From assembly GCA_021234155.1 (NCBI GenBank), contig JAJEKV010000002.1:6054025-6118024 (forward strand): a DNA stretch of 64,000 nucleotides. Reading direction: 5' to 3'. Below, one piece after another: positions 10,065 through 24,215 of this stretch (its first letter is position 1; each line of letters begins with the position of its first letter). Under the pieces are notes generated by a model. It worked only from the letters and a program-made list of their open reading frames with translations. It had not been told where the DNA came from and searched no databases. The translations under genes were made by a program, and so were the position numbers. Source of the stretch: Isoetes taiwanensis (Eukaryota; Streptophyta; Lycopodiopsida; Isoetales; Isoetaceae).

Positions 10065-12183
10065 AGATGACTAGACCCTGACTCTGAATAAGTCACAACT
10101 TCATAACATGCTTTCAACGAGTAATCAACTTGCTAGTATATAGTCTATGTGATTAATAATCAAATGATGATCCATGAATTACCAAGTTTAAGTTATGATA
10201 ATTCTGCCCTAACAGTAGACTTGACCAAGCACATAGAAAAGTAATGCCTGATGAAGAAGCTCTAAACCAGAAAACTGATATTGTCATTAACATATGCGAA
10301 CTGAACTTACAGATCAAAATCTTACAGTGGTGGTGGATCTCATGCAATTGCTCCAGGTTTTTTTGACATCCATATAGACCTCAGGCCTCCACATACTAAA
10401 TTCGTACATAAATTAGATAATTCATCTAACTTGTCTAGATGAGCCTATATAAATTAGGCATCATAAATTTGTGTATTGCAATCTATAGATTTCAAACAAC
10501 CTGATTCTCCCTATTATAGATAGTCTATCAACTTTCCACCAGTTGAGATACTTAATCAATCCTAACAGAATCTCATCCTAAATATTGAATTAGAAAATGT
10601 TCTCTCCTAAAAGGATGCTAAGTAATTTGGACAAACTCCATATTGACAAAAGGAACCCTTGAAAACGCTTTGGGACATGGGTTTTTGAATCTGGTAGTAA
10701 TGGATATGCACTAAAGCAAATTGAAGATCAACATATGCAACATCATAACTAAGAATATAATGGATCCAACGGATCATCACTTTGAGGAGAGGAAATTCGC
10801 GTGAAATCCAACCTATAGTCGAATATAAAACTTATGCCCTTTTGGGTACCTTACCATATGTAATGTAAGTGCACTTGGGTTGAAATAGCACTACAAAATA
10901 AGCAAAGGAGGACTATGAACTTGCCACAAAGGCATACGAACTAGCGGGCCACCATTTTCTATCCTTGGAATTTACTATGCATAATTATTATTATTAGATA
11001 ATTTTTTCAATGCAGTTTTTCATATGTTTAACATGGCTAATTGATGGATTAGTCTATGCCAATGACATAGCATTGCAGTCAAGTTCATCTTTCTATTGCT
11101 ACAATGTAATAATGTGATTTCATAACATTGTTTTGTTGCCACTCCCTGAAGGTTATGAAATCCTTAAACTATTTTGGAGTTGAATACGAGTTTTCCTAAT
11201 GATGCAGAGTTCAACACATAATGTAAAAAGATTTTGATCTCGTGTTGTAGAGATAAAACTGGCATGCAAGCTGATATTACTTGCAAACCTGGTGGCCACC
11301 AGAAAAATTTTTCCGAAATTTTCCAGTCCTTTAAAATTTCCTTACGAAAAAATGGGGGGCTTGAAATCCCCCCCCCCACATTCTTTCTTCCGACGAGTTT
11401 CCAGCATATCTTCTCTAATCTCTGGCGGCTCTGCTTAGCAAGGGAAGCAGAGATGAGCTGCAGATCGACTGCAGTTTTTGACTTGAAAAACAAGACATTT
11501 GGGGGCAAAATTTTAAGCCCCCTGTTTTTTTCATCTGGAGAACTGTAACTTCAAAAGGTTTAGAAATAATTTATTTTATCCCAACCAAGACATAAGACAC
11601 CATCATTCCCAATCAAGCCACAAGATACATGTGGGAGATAGACACTTGGCACTATAGAGGCCGCCAAAATTTTGATCTCGTAAAGGGTTGCAATTATTAG
11701 TCTTCGCCATAGCCGATCTAGCTTGGCATAGTTGTTTAGGCTAAATTCAACCGTAGGACAAAATTTTCATTCGTTATTCGCCCAGGCAATTGTTACGTTT
11801 CAGCCAAAAAATTGCTCAGCAATGCTGTCAGCCTCATTAACGCTCTGCCGCTCATGTGCCACGGAGGTTGGCGGCCCCGCACCACAGTTTTACTAACCGA
11901 AATCTCTTTAGCCCAAAAATATCTAATACTTTGTCTAGTTATGTTTGCTTGGATGAGCATACTCAACTAGACAACTCTCCACTCAACAATCTTAAATTGA
12001 AGTGAAAAGTAAACACAACAATGAAGCTAATGCTACAATGACAAGAATATGCCACATGTAGCTATAAATCTTGTTCTAAAGGAAACCAAAATGCCTATCA
12101 AGAATATGCTATGAGTTGTAGCAGCACCACCTTTAAGTCAATATAGTTGTGGTCTCTCAAGGAACACCTACCCTAGACGTAAA

Positions 12184-12219
<36 letters not shown>

Positions 12220-13016
12220 CCTACAGGAATTTCTAGCGCCACAAAAAATGCATAAAGATACTTTGTGTGACCTCAAAGTCAATATGGTCGTGGTCATGTG
12301 TGATCTCAACAAGAAGCAACACATTTCCTACCAATTTATATGCTTGAACTACTTCACGTTCCTAGAAGTTTCCACACAAAGTAAAGTGAACTCGATACAT
12401 AGAAAGGCACAAGCAGCATAGATCTGTTTGAAATATGCATAGAAACTTCACATTCAAAGCGAATTCTAGTGCAAAAGGCGAGGAAAGCCCACCTTTCTAA
12501 AGAGGAACGAGAACATCCACATGTAAATATGCCTTGACGTGGACGAGAAGCCAGGGCCACATTGGAAAGAGAATACCAGATAACCTTATCTTTGCTATCC
12601 AGCAAGCTTTTTATGCATGCCAGAATCAGGGGCCCATATGGAATATTACCAACCAATATAATAATACTGAATGTCCTCGGTGCAAGCGATAACGACCAAA
12701 GCTAACAGTCCATGTGTGGCCAGATACTTCCTTGCCTTATATAAATCATCTTATGCTTAACAAATACTTTGACGAGTCAAAACTGAAATTATCTCCTTCC
12801 CTGCTCTAGAGGATACATTTACAATACATTGCTCTGCATTGCTGTACATTTGTAGATACAACTATAAATCTGACAAACCAAACCACAGGCCTTGCTCATA
12901 TAAATAGAATATATACTGTCCCACAGTCAACCTGAAATAAAGTCATCAAGATCAGTATCATATTTGGTCGGCTATTCCCGTAGAAATTCAAAATTAAGTG
13001 TTTTGAAGTTTGTTAC
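10065..13016. other. Intergenic region
   Basis: No supported gene. Contents seen: a run of C near 11370-11377 in a stretch (11300-11540) with many homopolymers, a pure A-run at about 12188-12218, and otherwise unique-looking AT-rich DNA. The segment 12900-12985 may hold a 3'-UTR exon of the HAPLESS 8-like gene: a TTTATTTCAG acceptor on the minus strand is followed by open sequence to a stop near 12840. Confidence 0.5.
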
Positions 13017-13103
13017 CTCAGCAACTGCAGAAGACTTAGTCGCCTTCAAAGTCTTTGCTATGGGATTTGCCCAAAGTAAGCCTAATTCAGGACCCTTCTT
13101 TTT
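13017..13103 (-). other. Candidate downstream exon of the HAPLESS 8-like gene
   Basis: On the minus strand an 87-nt segment is flanked by TGTACAG (acceptor) and GTAACA (donor) and is open for 29 codons, starting KKKGPELGLLWANP. It needs a phase-0 junction. The only GT inside the preceding frame (CTGG|GTAATT near 13240) gives phase 1 and would end at a stop. A donor just after the stop codon (CTG|GTAACA, exon edge 13203) would make this a 3'-UTR exon. An alternative C-terminus therefore remains unproven. Confidence 0.4.
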
Positions 13104-13206
13104 CTGTACAGTTGATTAAAACGTAGACAAAACTTAACCCTGCCTTCCGTCGGCTAGGATCCATAATGTTAATTCTGAGCTTAAAAATACATCGCATGTT
13201 ACCAGC

Positions 13207-16200
13207 TCAGAAATTATGCGAGGATAACAAATTATAATTACCCAGAGAAGGTAGCATTGCAAGTCCTGTAAGTTTGGCATTTGCCACACTTCCATTTATT
13301 GTGCTAGTCATAACCTCAGCATGTGACCTCACGTAATTGAAAGGATCCTCTCTGATGGTGGATAGGCATTGAGATTGTGAGGCCATATATGCCTGCCTCC
13401 TTTCAATCATAGCATCGTTTTGACCACGTATTGTAACTCTTTCTGGCTGGATATAATGACTATGAAGTTCCGTATTGTGGCTTGGAAAGTTTCTTGACAG
13501 TCTAGTTACATCCATTCCATCATAGGTACCATTTAGCAGTTGAAAATTCCTTGAACCATATTCCTTCATTGCTGCAAGCTGCGATTCTGCATTTTGGGAT
13601 TCAACAGTGAAGGAAAAATTCGAGCACTGGGGTGCAGGTCGATTGGAAACTACAAAGGATGGTACATTCTCTGGCATGTTCTTAACAGATTGATAAGAAT
13701 AGGTCGTGATTGGTTCCACTGACTTTTGCAGCAGGCTCTGTTCGTCAACAGCATACCAACCAGATGAACGTGGGTACTCCTTGACAGGCTCAGAGAAAAA
13801 CATACTAGGGGGCACTTCTGCATCAACATGTTTTGGCTTTTGAATAGCGGATAATGAGCCTCCATCAGTAACCCCTTGGAATTTTAAGTCTACACTCTTG
13901 AACATTGTAGGGGCTGCTGAGCCAGTTGTATTTTCTGCTAAACTCATTATGTCCACTAAATCTGCTTCTCGAACTGTCTGAGAGTAAACAACAGAGCTCT
14001 GAGGATTTTGATCATTCTGTACAAATTGCCTTGATCTTGGTTCTCTAGTAGCATATGGGAAATCACTGGTGGAATCCAACAGGAGTTCGCTAAATTTGTA
14101 AGAATCAGGAAACATCTCTTCAGGGCCTCTGTTTCTCTGAATCATATGTGAAGGTGTCTGTCCTCTAGGACTCAGCAGAACATTTTTGCCCATCAAGCGT
14201 AAAATAGGCTTATCAGAATCATATATGTCAGAAGTGGTTTTTGACTGCATGCAACCCTCAAGGTAGCATCTTTCATTTCCATGCAATTCATTATATAGGA
14301 TGCCGGATGAACCTGGTTGTTCACAAACGGCTGTCCGCATCCATCCAGGTAATGTAGATGCATGAAAGCTCGATTCCATTGTAGAATTTGAAGTAATCAT
14401 TTCATTCTGTCTATGGCAATCTATTGCAGACTGGTTTTGAAAAGGCCCATTGATGCTCCATGGTTCAAAATCCTTCCCAACATTCCCATTTACCTGACCA
14501 CACATAAAAGATTCAGAACTAGATGTGTATGCACCTTGCCTTTGCCACAAGCTTTTATCAACAGAGTGATTCATCCCAAGCTGCTGCTCCAATATCTCTC
14601 TACTAAGGATGCCACTTGGCCTTTGTGTCAATTCGCTAGTGACCTTGTTTTTAGACATTGAATCCCCATTAGCATTAGATTTGTCCACTTGCTCTTCACG
14701 AACTGTCAATCTCGAAGCACCAGATTCATCAGGTAGCATGCTTGGTGTTGCAGAAAGAGCACAGCAAGTTATAGGGGTCCCTTGAACTAAACTGCCGGGA
14801 TGAATTGACGACTGCACAACTTCATCATTGCTGCAGCCTTTGAAAAGAGTCCCTGTTACATTTTCTCTAAGGTCATCTGAACTTGGTACACCCTTTTCTT
14901 GGTCACTTTCTGACTCATCTTTGTTTTCTTGGTTATCATCACATGAAAAAGATCTAAGATCGTTTACAAGAACTGAGGGCGGAGAATGCAAACCAGATTT
15001 TACCTTCAGAGTGCGAGCTGAGCCTTTCTTCGAAGACTTTAAATCTGCCAAAGATGCTGAGCCATTTACACTAATGAAACGACCACCAGGGCCTCTTGGA
15101 AGAGGAGCACTTTTACGTGAAGCTTTTGACCGCTCTGGAGCAGCTGATATTATAGTGGCTGCGTTTGTGTGGACTTGTCCATGTAAAGTACTCCGATGGA
15201 TGTTACTGGAGCTCGAATGATTGTCAGATGATAGGTCATCAACATTTACAGCATTCCTTTTCTTACTTGGCAGACATGTATTCCCATCTATACACAGTTC
15301 GGACTGTTTTTTCCAATTGTCTAATCTACAAAGTTTCTCTGGAAAAGAAGCTTTGTACTTCTTTGGAGGAGTTTCCAATGACTGATCATTTACTCCGGAA
15401 GTGAACTTTCTCTTGGACACTGGAACTGCAGGAGGGAATCTATCCTTTGTGGCAATGTGTTTAGAAGATGAATTCTGCTTTTGCATAACAGCATTAGACT
15501 TTTTGTGATGATCCTTAAGATTTATAGCATCTCTTACTTGTCTTGAACCCATACTTCTTGTCTTCAAAATGCCCTTCCCGTGCGCCCTCCTCTGTGCAGA
15601 TTGTATATCCTCCAGATCAGCATTTTTTCCTGTCAATGGCATTCGCTTCAGAATACCTTTAGGAGGCAACCAGGCTTCATGCAAGCTGCCTGAACCAGAA
15701 TAGTTCTCCGATGACTTGTATCCTAACATACTACAGCTAGAATCCAAGCTTGAAGTGCAGTTGGAATTAGTCAAAACTGAAGCGCATTTGTCCTCGTTTG
15801 CATCTGACAGATCCAAATTATCTAAACAAGATTTCTGCTCTGCAGCAGATCCCACTGCTTGCATTGCCAGGATTATTTTGCTGACATCCTTCTTCTTTCG
15901 AGAGCCGCATCTTCGCTTCTTTAAAATGATAGGAGCCGTAGACGGCAAATTCTGTTCGCTAGCTAAGTCTCTTGTGTTTTTATCAACCATATTGACCTCG
16001 CCAATCTGGTACATAAGATTAAAATCATAAAATTAAAACCTAATTTCAAAAACAAATAGAAAACAAAATTGACCATCCATAAGCATGAGGACCAAAAACA
16101 AGGAAGATACCTTGAGTGTCATAGCATGTCTAGGTTTGAAGTTCAGTGTCAATCGTTGCTGACTTGGAACTTCTGTAAGATGTCTCTGCTCTATGTGATC

Positions 16201-18515
16201 CAATCTCATACACTTCTTTGGCTTTTCTTTTCCTCCAGAAGGTTCATGAATTTGCTTTCTACTCTCATCCTCATGGTCTACATTAGAGGTCTCATGCTTT
16301 CTGCCTGAATAGGCTTCCAAGTGACAAGTTTTCACCATTCCATGTCTCTTCTCAATCACCAGTTTCAGTTTTTGTGGATTTATTTGCTTTCTCGTCAGAA
16401 GGGGATCTACAGAGGCGCACTTATCTACCTGGTCTTTAGAGGGTGGTGTACCACAGATATCAGCAATAGACCGTATCTTCTGCGTTCTCATCCTATACTT
16501 TGGTGATTTGACTGGCACCCTATTTGGAGCTGGCTCAGCTGTTAGACAATGATCAATATGCGCGTTCAACGCTGTGTTTGAAGTGGAAGAGAAGGAAAGA
16601 CATACTGGGCATACTTTTGGTACTAAGTTTTCTGACAGCCCAATTCCACATTCATTTGTTCTCTTGGCAATCTCTATATGATTAGCTTTTATCTCCCCGT
16701 TCGATAGTTCCCTTTTCTCACAGCATTCCTCTAAATCTTTTGCTGCAATTTCACTTACTGTCCTATTAGCATGTAAATCCTCCATGAGCTGCCCTTCACC
16801 ACGTAGAATATCCTCCAATCTCCTGTTGTTCTTGGTGTTAAAGTTTGCAGCTGCAGTCCCATTGAGATCTCCCATTTCCTGGGACTGACTATTCTCATGA
16901 ATAGAACCGTCTTCCAATATTTCTACCCCTTCCTTAGTTGACTTATTACTTGCATGTTTAATTTTCAAGCCATCTGAGATTCTCAACTTGTGCGACTTGG
17001 ACTTGTGTTCTCTTGAAGGCCCAAGCGTTGGAACAAACCTGGTTAGTTCTGATGCAGGAGCATCTTCTGTTCTAACATCCTGAGAAGGACCTTCCTTCTC
17101 ATCAATTTTTTCATCAGCAACTGGCTCAACAACTTGTGCACTATCTCCGCTTTCACAGTGTCCAGGCATTCCACCATTCGATTTGAAGCCTGCAGTAAAA
17201 TCCCCACATGCAAGACTAGTCTGAAGAAGGTTATCCTTTTCCTCAATCTTCTTTTCATGGTCAATCTTCTTCGTTGGTAAAATTTCGGGTTTCAGCTTAT
17301 GGGATCTAGTTTTTCTGAGGATTTTATGGAAGATCCGTTTAGTCTGACAGCCAAAACCCAAATCCTTCCGATGAGGACTATAGCCTTTGATGATCTGTAT
17401 TGGTTCGCTAGTTTTTTCAGCGTGCTTGGCATGTTGATCATGGCCCATCTTTAAAGATCTAGTCTGTCCTTGGCAAACCTGTATTTCAAGGTCATTGTCC
17501 TGAATTGGTGTCGCAGCAACGGTTGCATCTGCTACCTTGCGAGGGGATTGAAGCGGGGGTAAAACAGGTTCTCTTCCTTTGTCTAACCACCGCTGCAAGT
17601 GCTTTTGAGGAAACGGCCACGTTTTCTTGATATCCTTATGCCGGACGGCCAACACAAAACTCCTGCAACCATAAACAGAAAAGTGGGCAGGATTAGTATA
17701 AGCCAAAACAGACAAACCATTCCGGCGAAACTGAAAAAGGCTTGTTTGGTAGCCTCGTTTTACAAAGAACATGTTACTTATGAAGCAAAAAAGCTACGGG
17801 CATTGTCATTACACAACAATCGGGGTCTGTAAATTTGAGGCCACTGCATAGAATCTTGGCGTCGGCACTGCAAGGATCCCTGGGGTGGTAAATGCGCGCT
17901 TGGAAACTTAGCATCACTGTGCCACAGAGAACAAACAATAGATTCGGGCATTTGGGTTTCTTAATTCTGGCCGATTCTTGGGATTTCCCACTGTAAAGAA
18001 GACGAGAAGCAATGTACGCGGTTGGGTTTGCTGATTTGCAGGCCAAATCCGGAAGGAAGCAAAGAAAGCGTGTATGTGCTCAGCTTGCAGGCCATTGCCA
18101 TCTCGACACTGCAATGAATGCGGAGGATGGAACAACTATGGATTTAGCTTGGTTCGGGCATCGGATGGCTTAATTTGAGCCAAATCCTACCGTATATGGA
18201 ACATTGAAGGTGCAAAGTATATTTGGGTTCGTGAATATGCAGGCAACACTAAGGAAGAATCGATTGGAAGCCAATTTTCAGTTGCAAAAATAGACCGCAT
18301 GAATAGTTAAGAATCAAGGATGGGAATCAGAGGTCAAGGATAGGAAATCAATCGGGAATCAGGTTCAATTCAAACAGCCATGGATCAAGCTCAAATCTGC
18401 AGCGAAGTGGGTACGGGATAGGCAAAAACAGAAACCTTGAATCTAAGTTTTCAAGCAACTCTACAGCTGATGAGTCGGATGGGTCCTGTCCAGGGGAGAC
18501 GAACTGTGATTGCAT
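13207..18515 (-). CDS. HAPLESS 8-like protein with UBZ4-type zinc finger
   Basis: Three coding exons on the minus strand are joined by phase-consistent GT-AG introns: 18515-18436 (26 codons plus 2 nt), 17662-16111, and 16005-13207. The predicted protein is about 1,476 residues. The start ATG at 18515 begins MQSQFVSPGQDPSDSS. Exon 2 opens with SFVLAVRHKDIKKTWPFP, a segment I associate with Arabidopsis HAPLESS 8. Near residue 377 is CPVCLSFSSTSNTALNAHID then HC (C-x2-C...H-x3-C), a UBZ4-like finger that in other proteins binds ubiquitin. Near residue 1144 is PILRLMGKNV, another motif of this family. The rest is Ser/Asn-rich and probably disordered, with basic stretches (KKRRCGSRKKKD) suggesting nuclear location. 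HAP8 was named from a pollen/fertility mutant screen; biochemical function is unknown. An in-frame upstream ATG at 18614 would add 33 residues but is less likely. Confidence 0.72.
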
Positions 18516-20700
18516 ACCGCATCGGCGGGATATGACGTCGAAGAGACAGTTTGCGTATGAACATGTCGTATCGACCCATACAGAGCAACAAACGAAGAGA
18601 CATAAAGCTTCCACAGCGAAAAAAGGTACAGATTTTGACCGAGCTGTGGCTGCAGTTAGTTCTAGATCGATTCTGGGCTCGATTTCTTGAGAGAACTTGT
18701 AAGAATCTAGCCGCAGAAACCTTAGATTGGTCTAATTCAGAACCCGACCGGATTGAAAATTGTTGCAAGAGATTAGCAGTTTTTGAGCAAAGGGATCAAA
18801 GGATTGTACTAAGTTTGCAGTTGGCTCGGATTGTGCCGACGTCTGGGACAGATCCTGACATGATCGGAACACAAAACCGTTTGTTTAGGTGCCTGCATAG
18901 AAGGGAACAGATTGTAAAAACTAGGAGGAAGAAGGAAAAAATTTTGCGTACCGCATTGTGAAGGGGGATTCGGTACAGATTTGAAGCTGGGAAGAAAATT
19001 GTTGATTCTCTTGTCGATTCCAGCCTTCTAATCCGTTTGCTGTAGTGGGCTCTTCCTGTTCAAACCCAGAAGAAAAAAAGATAGTTTTCTCTACTTCGGC
19101 ACTGCCCGAAGCTTCGACCGAAGACATGGAAAACCTGCAACGCGGGTCTTCATGGTTTATTTTCCCCGGCAGGACATTATCCATAGGTTTCTTCTTGCTC
19201 TACAATTTCTTGATAGAGCCCAATCCTTCACATAAAACATGCTTTTCTGATCGATTCCTTCCGATCTACTGCAAAAGGTATCGACCGACAAAAAAATTGC
19301 GCAGTCTAGGATCGGTTAAAGTTGCTACTGTGATAAATCATCCGCTGTTTGATCCCGTTTTTCAGGTACCTCATACTTAAATCTGCAATAAAAATCATCC
19401 GGACAATTTGTTAGGCCGGTTTGGAAGATCCAAAACGAAGCATTTTCTACCTAGACAGATTGGTGCAACGGCACGTTAAAAACTGCAGCTGGTACTCCTA
19501 CAGATTCAGGAGCAAAAAGGTTGCTTTGCTGCAGCTGCTCTAAAATCAACGCCTAGGGGATTTATAACAGCGGCGAAGAAAAAATAGGTGTCATCAAGAC
19601 ATGAATATGCAGTGTAATTATTCAGCTCTTCTTCTCGAAGGAGAAACGGCCGAAATGACTCAGAACTAAGGGCCCATTTGACGTAGGCTTATAAGCTTTT
19701 GGAAGCCCGGAATATTTTGTTCTGCAGATGGATCGGATGTAGAACAGGGTCATAGAAAAGATAAAAAGGCTTATGGATTGAATTCTGATACTGTTTTTTC
19801 CCGGTAGAATCTACGGCAAATGCTTTGCGAAAATCTTTTTCCAGTCTATATGTTTCAATTCATAAGCTCAAGAACACATACCCGAAAGCCTCCTCCAGGG
19901 TTTGCATGGTCAATCATGCCTCATTTCTGCGCAGCAGCAGATTCCTTGATCGAAAAATCTTCATGAAAAATTCTTGCAAATCCTCAAGACCGTGCAAGAC
20001 CTATGCCGATTTCGTTGTAATAAATCTCCGCTACAGAATCGAAGCGTTCCTTGAAGATCAGACCGGAAGGAAAGAATCGATCGGATTGAGCAAAAGAAGA
20101 TACCGTTTCCGGCGATTCAAAGAACTGGAACCAAGGAAATGAACACGCCAACGATTTAAGCGACGGATTTCAAGGTGTCGGGGCGCCGGACTGCCGCCAT
20201 AGCCGAGCTCGAGGTAAGATCTTGCATTAATAAGGGTAAGAAAGAAGCCGCCATAGCCAGCACCAAACAACAAAGAGTGTAAGCTTTACTTGTGGGTTTT
20301 TTCCGGCACCGAGAATGAAGCCGGGAGGGTTTTCGGTCCCGGAAATATATGCCGGCAAATCCGCTTAGTGGAGTCTTGGGCCCGGCCTTCCGTACATTGC
20401 CCATAAATCCCGCCACCACGGGCGGGCCTGCCACACGAAGTCTGCGCCCTCGTGATATGAACCCAGTAGGATCTTGACACGTGGAGAGCCAGGGCATCCT
20501 GGCCTCTCTTTTCCACGCACGCCTCCATCGGCCCTGATTTGTCGTACGTGCTTTAGCCTCTTGCTTGATGCCTAGTGTCAATCCAACGGTCTGGATTCGA
20601 CCTCCGAGACAGACCACCCCTACGTTTGGACATGGACTTTCTGTCGGGCACGGGCCCATCCCTTCTTTTTGGCCCAATAATGCTCCTTACCTTTTTACAG
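18516..20700. other. Probable 5' leader and promoter region of the HAPLESS 8-like gene
   Basis: The stretch is GC-richer than its surroundings towards 20150-20660. No protein-coding frame is convincing: frames at 18551-18961, 19045-19380 and 20156-20677 lack recognisable domains. Since the minus-strand gene starts at 18515, untranslated exons and the promoter are expected here, but no TATA box or start site could be fixed. Confidence 0.4.
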
Positions 20701-22150
20701 TTTCATTTCAATTTGTGCTCTTAATCTAATTTTCTTAGTCCCCTTTTTCTTCTTAGGGTTTTTAATGTACCATTTTATGTTGAAATCTTTGTCCCAGAAT
20801 TTTTTTGGAGTGGGAAGGAAGATTTCTTGCCAGTTTTTTACTTACCTGCTAATCTGCAATTCTAATCAGCTACTTCTGAAGGACTGTGAAAGAGAACTTT
20901 CGACTTTAAAGCACGAATGGCTATTCTATGTGGAGCTGCTAGGTTTCAAATTTGGCCTGAGCGCGAAGAAAAACTAGTTATTCCATGCTACCCTGCTAAA
21001 TTTTCAAATTTGGCCGAACAATTGCTATTAGACCTTGGTATTTCCCAAACCAGGGTTGAAGGTTTTTCACCATTGAGGTTGGCCTCTCCCTCTGGGTTCC
21101 ATCTTGGGTTCTTCCTTCTGGACTTGGTTTCTTTCTTTGTTCTGACACTGCTTTTGCCCTGTGCCCCTCATATTTTGTCTTCACTTCGATGCTTTAGGTC
21201 TTTTCTAGTCCAGTCCCCTCCCTTTTGTGTTCCATGTTCTTGAGTCCGATGTGCTTCTCGCAACCACCTTACACGACTGACTCCTAAAACCTTCTTTGCA
21301 CCCTTTTTCATCACCTTGTGCCCCCACTTCCCTGTAGCTAGTGTATGGCCCAGAGCACAACAATCAATTTTTTAGATTTGCCTAGTTGATTAGCTCATAT
21401 TTACCTTAAATAAGTTTACCGTTTTCACTTCTGACAACAAGTACCTATATTAATGTTGTGTCACTGTTTTTGACAAGCTGTTTGTCTCAACGATATATGG
21501 GAAGGCAAGATGGTACCATTCCAGTTGCCTTAAATTGCGTCCTTTATATTTCACTATTTACTTCATATTCTTCAAAAATACTATGTTATTTTAGTCAGCA
21601 TGCTTGTGACCAATAGATAACCAATGGTCTACATGCATTCTAAAGAAAAATGATGTTGGTCCATGATCTCCTAATAAATAGCCTTGATTAAGGCACTTGG
21701 CCATGCCCGTGTGTGTGGTATAATCTACAAAACAAAACATCCAATAGAAGATTGCATTAGAATAAGAATATGCATATAAATTATCCATTATATATATGTG
21801 GATTAAATATATATATTCCTCTTTCCGTTTTGTCGAAGGAAATGGCCTTTTGTTTGACTAAGATAAATACATGGCATAAGATATCACACTCATTCAACAA
21901 GGAAGATCTTCAATATAGCTTTTTCGCCAGGAAACGTGTGCGCTTTAATTAATAACATAATAAAGTGTTGTATTCTTTTTAGTCATGCCTTCTTTTGTTT
22001 GTTGTCCTTTTATGTCCACCCATTTCATATTACTTTATGTTTATATTATTTTAAAAAGACCTCCTTTTTTGCACCTAGTAGGAAAATTTACCCTTGGCAA
22101 AAGAGTGCACCCTCTAGAAGGTAGTTGTGGCGCTTGGTATTGCAGTCAAA
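20701..22150. other. Intergenic region
   Basis: T-rich to mixed sequence with no supported gene. Short frames at 20765-21243 and 21770-22209 are low-quality and unrelated to any family I recognise. Confidence 0.5.
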
Positions 22151-22164
22151 CTCATGGTATAATC

Positions 22165-22290
22165 TCGTACTACAGTTGGATTTTGTGGCCATGGAGGCAC
22201 GATTTATAGAATTGAATTGAATTGCCTCGTACTACACTTGGATTTTGTGGCCATGGAGGCACGATTTATAGAATTGAATTGAATTGCCTT
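22165..22290. repeat. Tandem duplication, about 62 bp x 2
   Basis: The segment containing ctcgtactacagttggattt then tgtggccatggaggcacg is repeated immediately, with one difference (cagttgg versus cacttgg). Each copy ends in attgaattgaattgcc. Confidence 0.9.
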
Positions 22291-23780
22291 TTATCATCCA
22301 CGAAGAGCATCTTTAATATTGTGTGTTGTCTCATAAACCAATTGATCTCTATTGGACATTAAAAATCCTCTTCTTCAAAATCCACTTAAATCTCTTCTAG
22401 CCTCTATAGTACTGAAATAGCAAAGAGAGGAATGGATGTGAGCAAGGATAAGCCCAAATCAATTGAGAACTTGGTTTTTCCTATATAATGCAACTGTTTA
22501 GCAGTATTTTTCCCTTTTTGGCATCCATACGCTATCAAATACTGTGTCATTCTAGGAGAAAGAGCCATGCAATCTCATAAGTGATAGAGGAGATATGGTA
22601 AACTTAAAAGAATTAGTAAAAAATGCTAAAAGGAACAAGTTGCGTCTTCCATAACTTAATAATTTATCTCAATTACGTTTTGTACTTCTCAATAACACGT
22701 AATTAGTGTCATACTTACTCAAAATAAGTATCCATGTGAGTAAATGAATGTGATAGTGCATGGCCAAACATTCAACACCAATAGACATGTTTTCCTTTTT
22801 CCAAAAAAAAAAAAAAAAAAAAAAAAAATACCAGCTTCTATGTAAAAGAATGACTTACTTTTGTGATTTGAAGGTTTTTTGAAGCATTAGAAACAAACAA
22901 CAACTAATAATTCAACAAAGTAAAGATGCGAGCACCTAATGTGTTGGCTCTTTTGAATTAAAACACATGTATGAAAAGTCTTAATTTATTAATCTTTTAA
23001 TACCTTTCTAAGGTCTTCAAGGGCATGAGACACTATTAGCCATAAACTAAACTTTTGTTTATCATAAATGAATTCTTTACTAATGTCCACTTATATTCAA
23101 AAGATAGATGCAATCTCAATGTTCCTCTAGGAGAGGAAGAAAGTCAATAGCTTTAAATTGTTTATGTATGATCCACGAACGCCAAATTATCTTGGGGACC
23201 CATATAAGCAAAGGATGCATCAAGAAATAAAACACGATGCTCGTCTTTTAGAATTGTTTGTTTGCATTGTTCGTCTTGTAGCCACAATACTATGATTGTC
23301 CTCAAATATCTACATGTGATGTGGAATGGAAAGGGGGAAGTTATTCTTGCCAACCCCCTGACCTGCAGCATCCAGGAGCGCCGTTGAGGAGCGACCGGAT
23401 TCTATAGGTCAGGGGGCTAGCAGGAATGCCTGACTCCTTTCTATTCCACTATGTCAAGGTAAGCTTCACCAGATTCTATAGGTTGTTCGATGATATTTGC
23501 CTAAGAATGATTGACGAAAATTGTCGGGACCCACATCAACTTATCTTGACATGATTTTCAAGGGCCTTACATAGGGTTGGATCAAAAGGTGGCACATCTA
23601 CCTGCTCTAGTTATAACACCATTAAAATACATCTTGTGCAAGTAATATGTTATTTTAACACACGGTTCATTAAGACACATTCCAACTTAATTCCTACAGA
23701 TGCATATGTAGATGGTCGAGTTTAATCTCCACCGTACAATCCATTAATTTATTCACCAACACCTGTACTACTATTGGCAC
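22291..23780. other. Intergenic region with an A-run
   Basis: No gene seen. An A-run at about 22803-22828 could be a retroposed tail, but no element is recognisable beside it. Near 23350-23480 a short direct repeat (caccccctgacct / tcagggggctagc region, gattctataggt twice) is present. Confidence 0.4.
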
Positions 23781-23784
23781 CCTA

Positions 23785-24215
23785 ACATGCTTGGGGGTGA
23801 TTCACACTTGTTGACTTGAAAATTGTTGTCTTACACAATATGCCTTAACATAATGCATAGAATAGCATAGGTCAAAATTGTCGACTTACGCTTTACCAAA
23901 TGCTTGGGGGTGATTCACACTTGTTGACTTGAAATTTGTTGACTCACGCTTTACTAAACATGTTGTACACAATATGTCTTAACATAATCCATTCAATAGC
24001 ATAGGTCAAAGTTGTTGACTTACGCTTCACCAAATGCTTGGGGGTGATTCACACTTGTTGACTTAAAAATTGTTGACTTACGCTTTACCAAACATGTTGG
24101 TCAATGTCAGTCAAACTTTTGCTTGGGGGTGATTCACACTTGTTGACTTGAAAATTGTTGACTCACGCTTTACCAAACATGTTGTACACAATATGCCTTA
24201 ACATAATCCATTCAT
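23785..24215. repeat. Tandem repeat, about 115 bp x 4
   Basis: The phrase gcttgggggtgattcacact followed by tgttgacttgaaaattgttg recurs at about 23790, 23907, 24038 and 24122. Between copies are cttacgctttaccaaa and gtacacaatatgccttaaca. Copies are diverged and some are truncated. No open frame runs through the array. Confidence 0.85.

Noticed and set aside
12188-12218. Retroposed gene marked by the long A-run
   Set aside because: No element or processed coding sequence is recognisable next to it, and no target duplication was seen.
14828-16030. Several plus-strand frames over 75 codons
   Set aside because: All are antisense to the large third exon of the HAPLESS 8-like gene and show no domain.
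20156-20677. A 173-residue minus-strand frame upstream of the HAPLESS 8-like gene
   Set aside because: No recognisable motif and GC-driven openness; more probably leader or promoter DNA. It could be revisited with transcript data.
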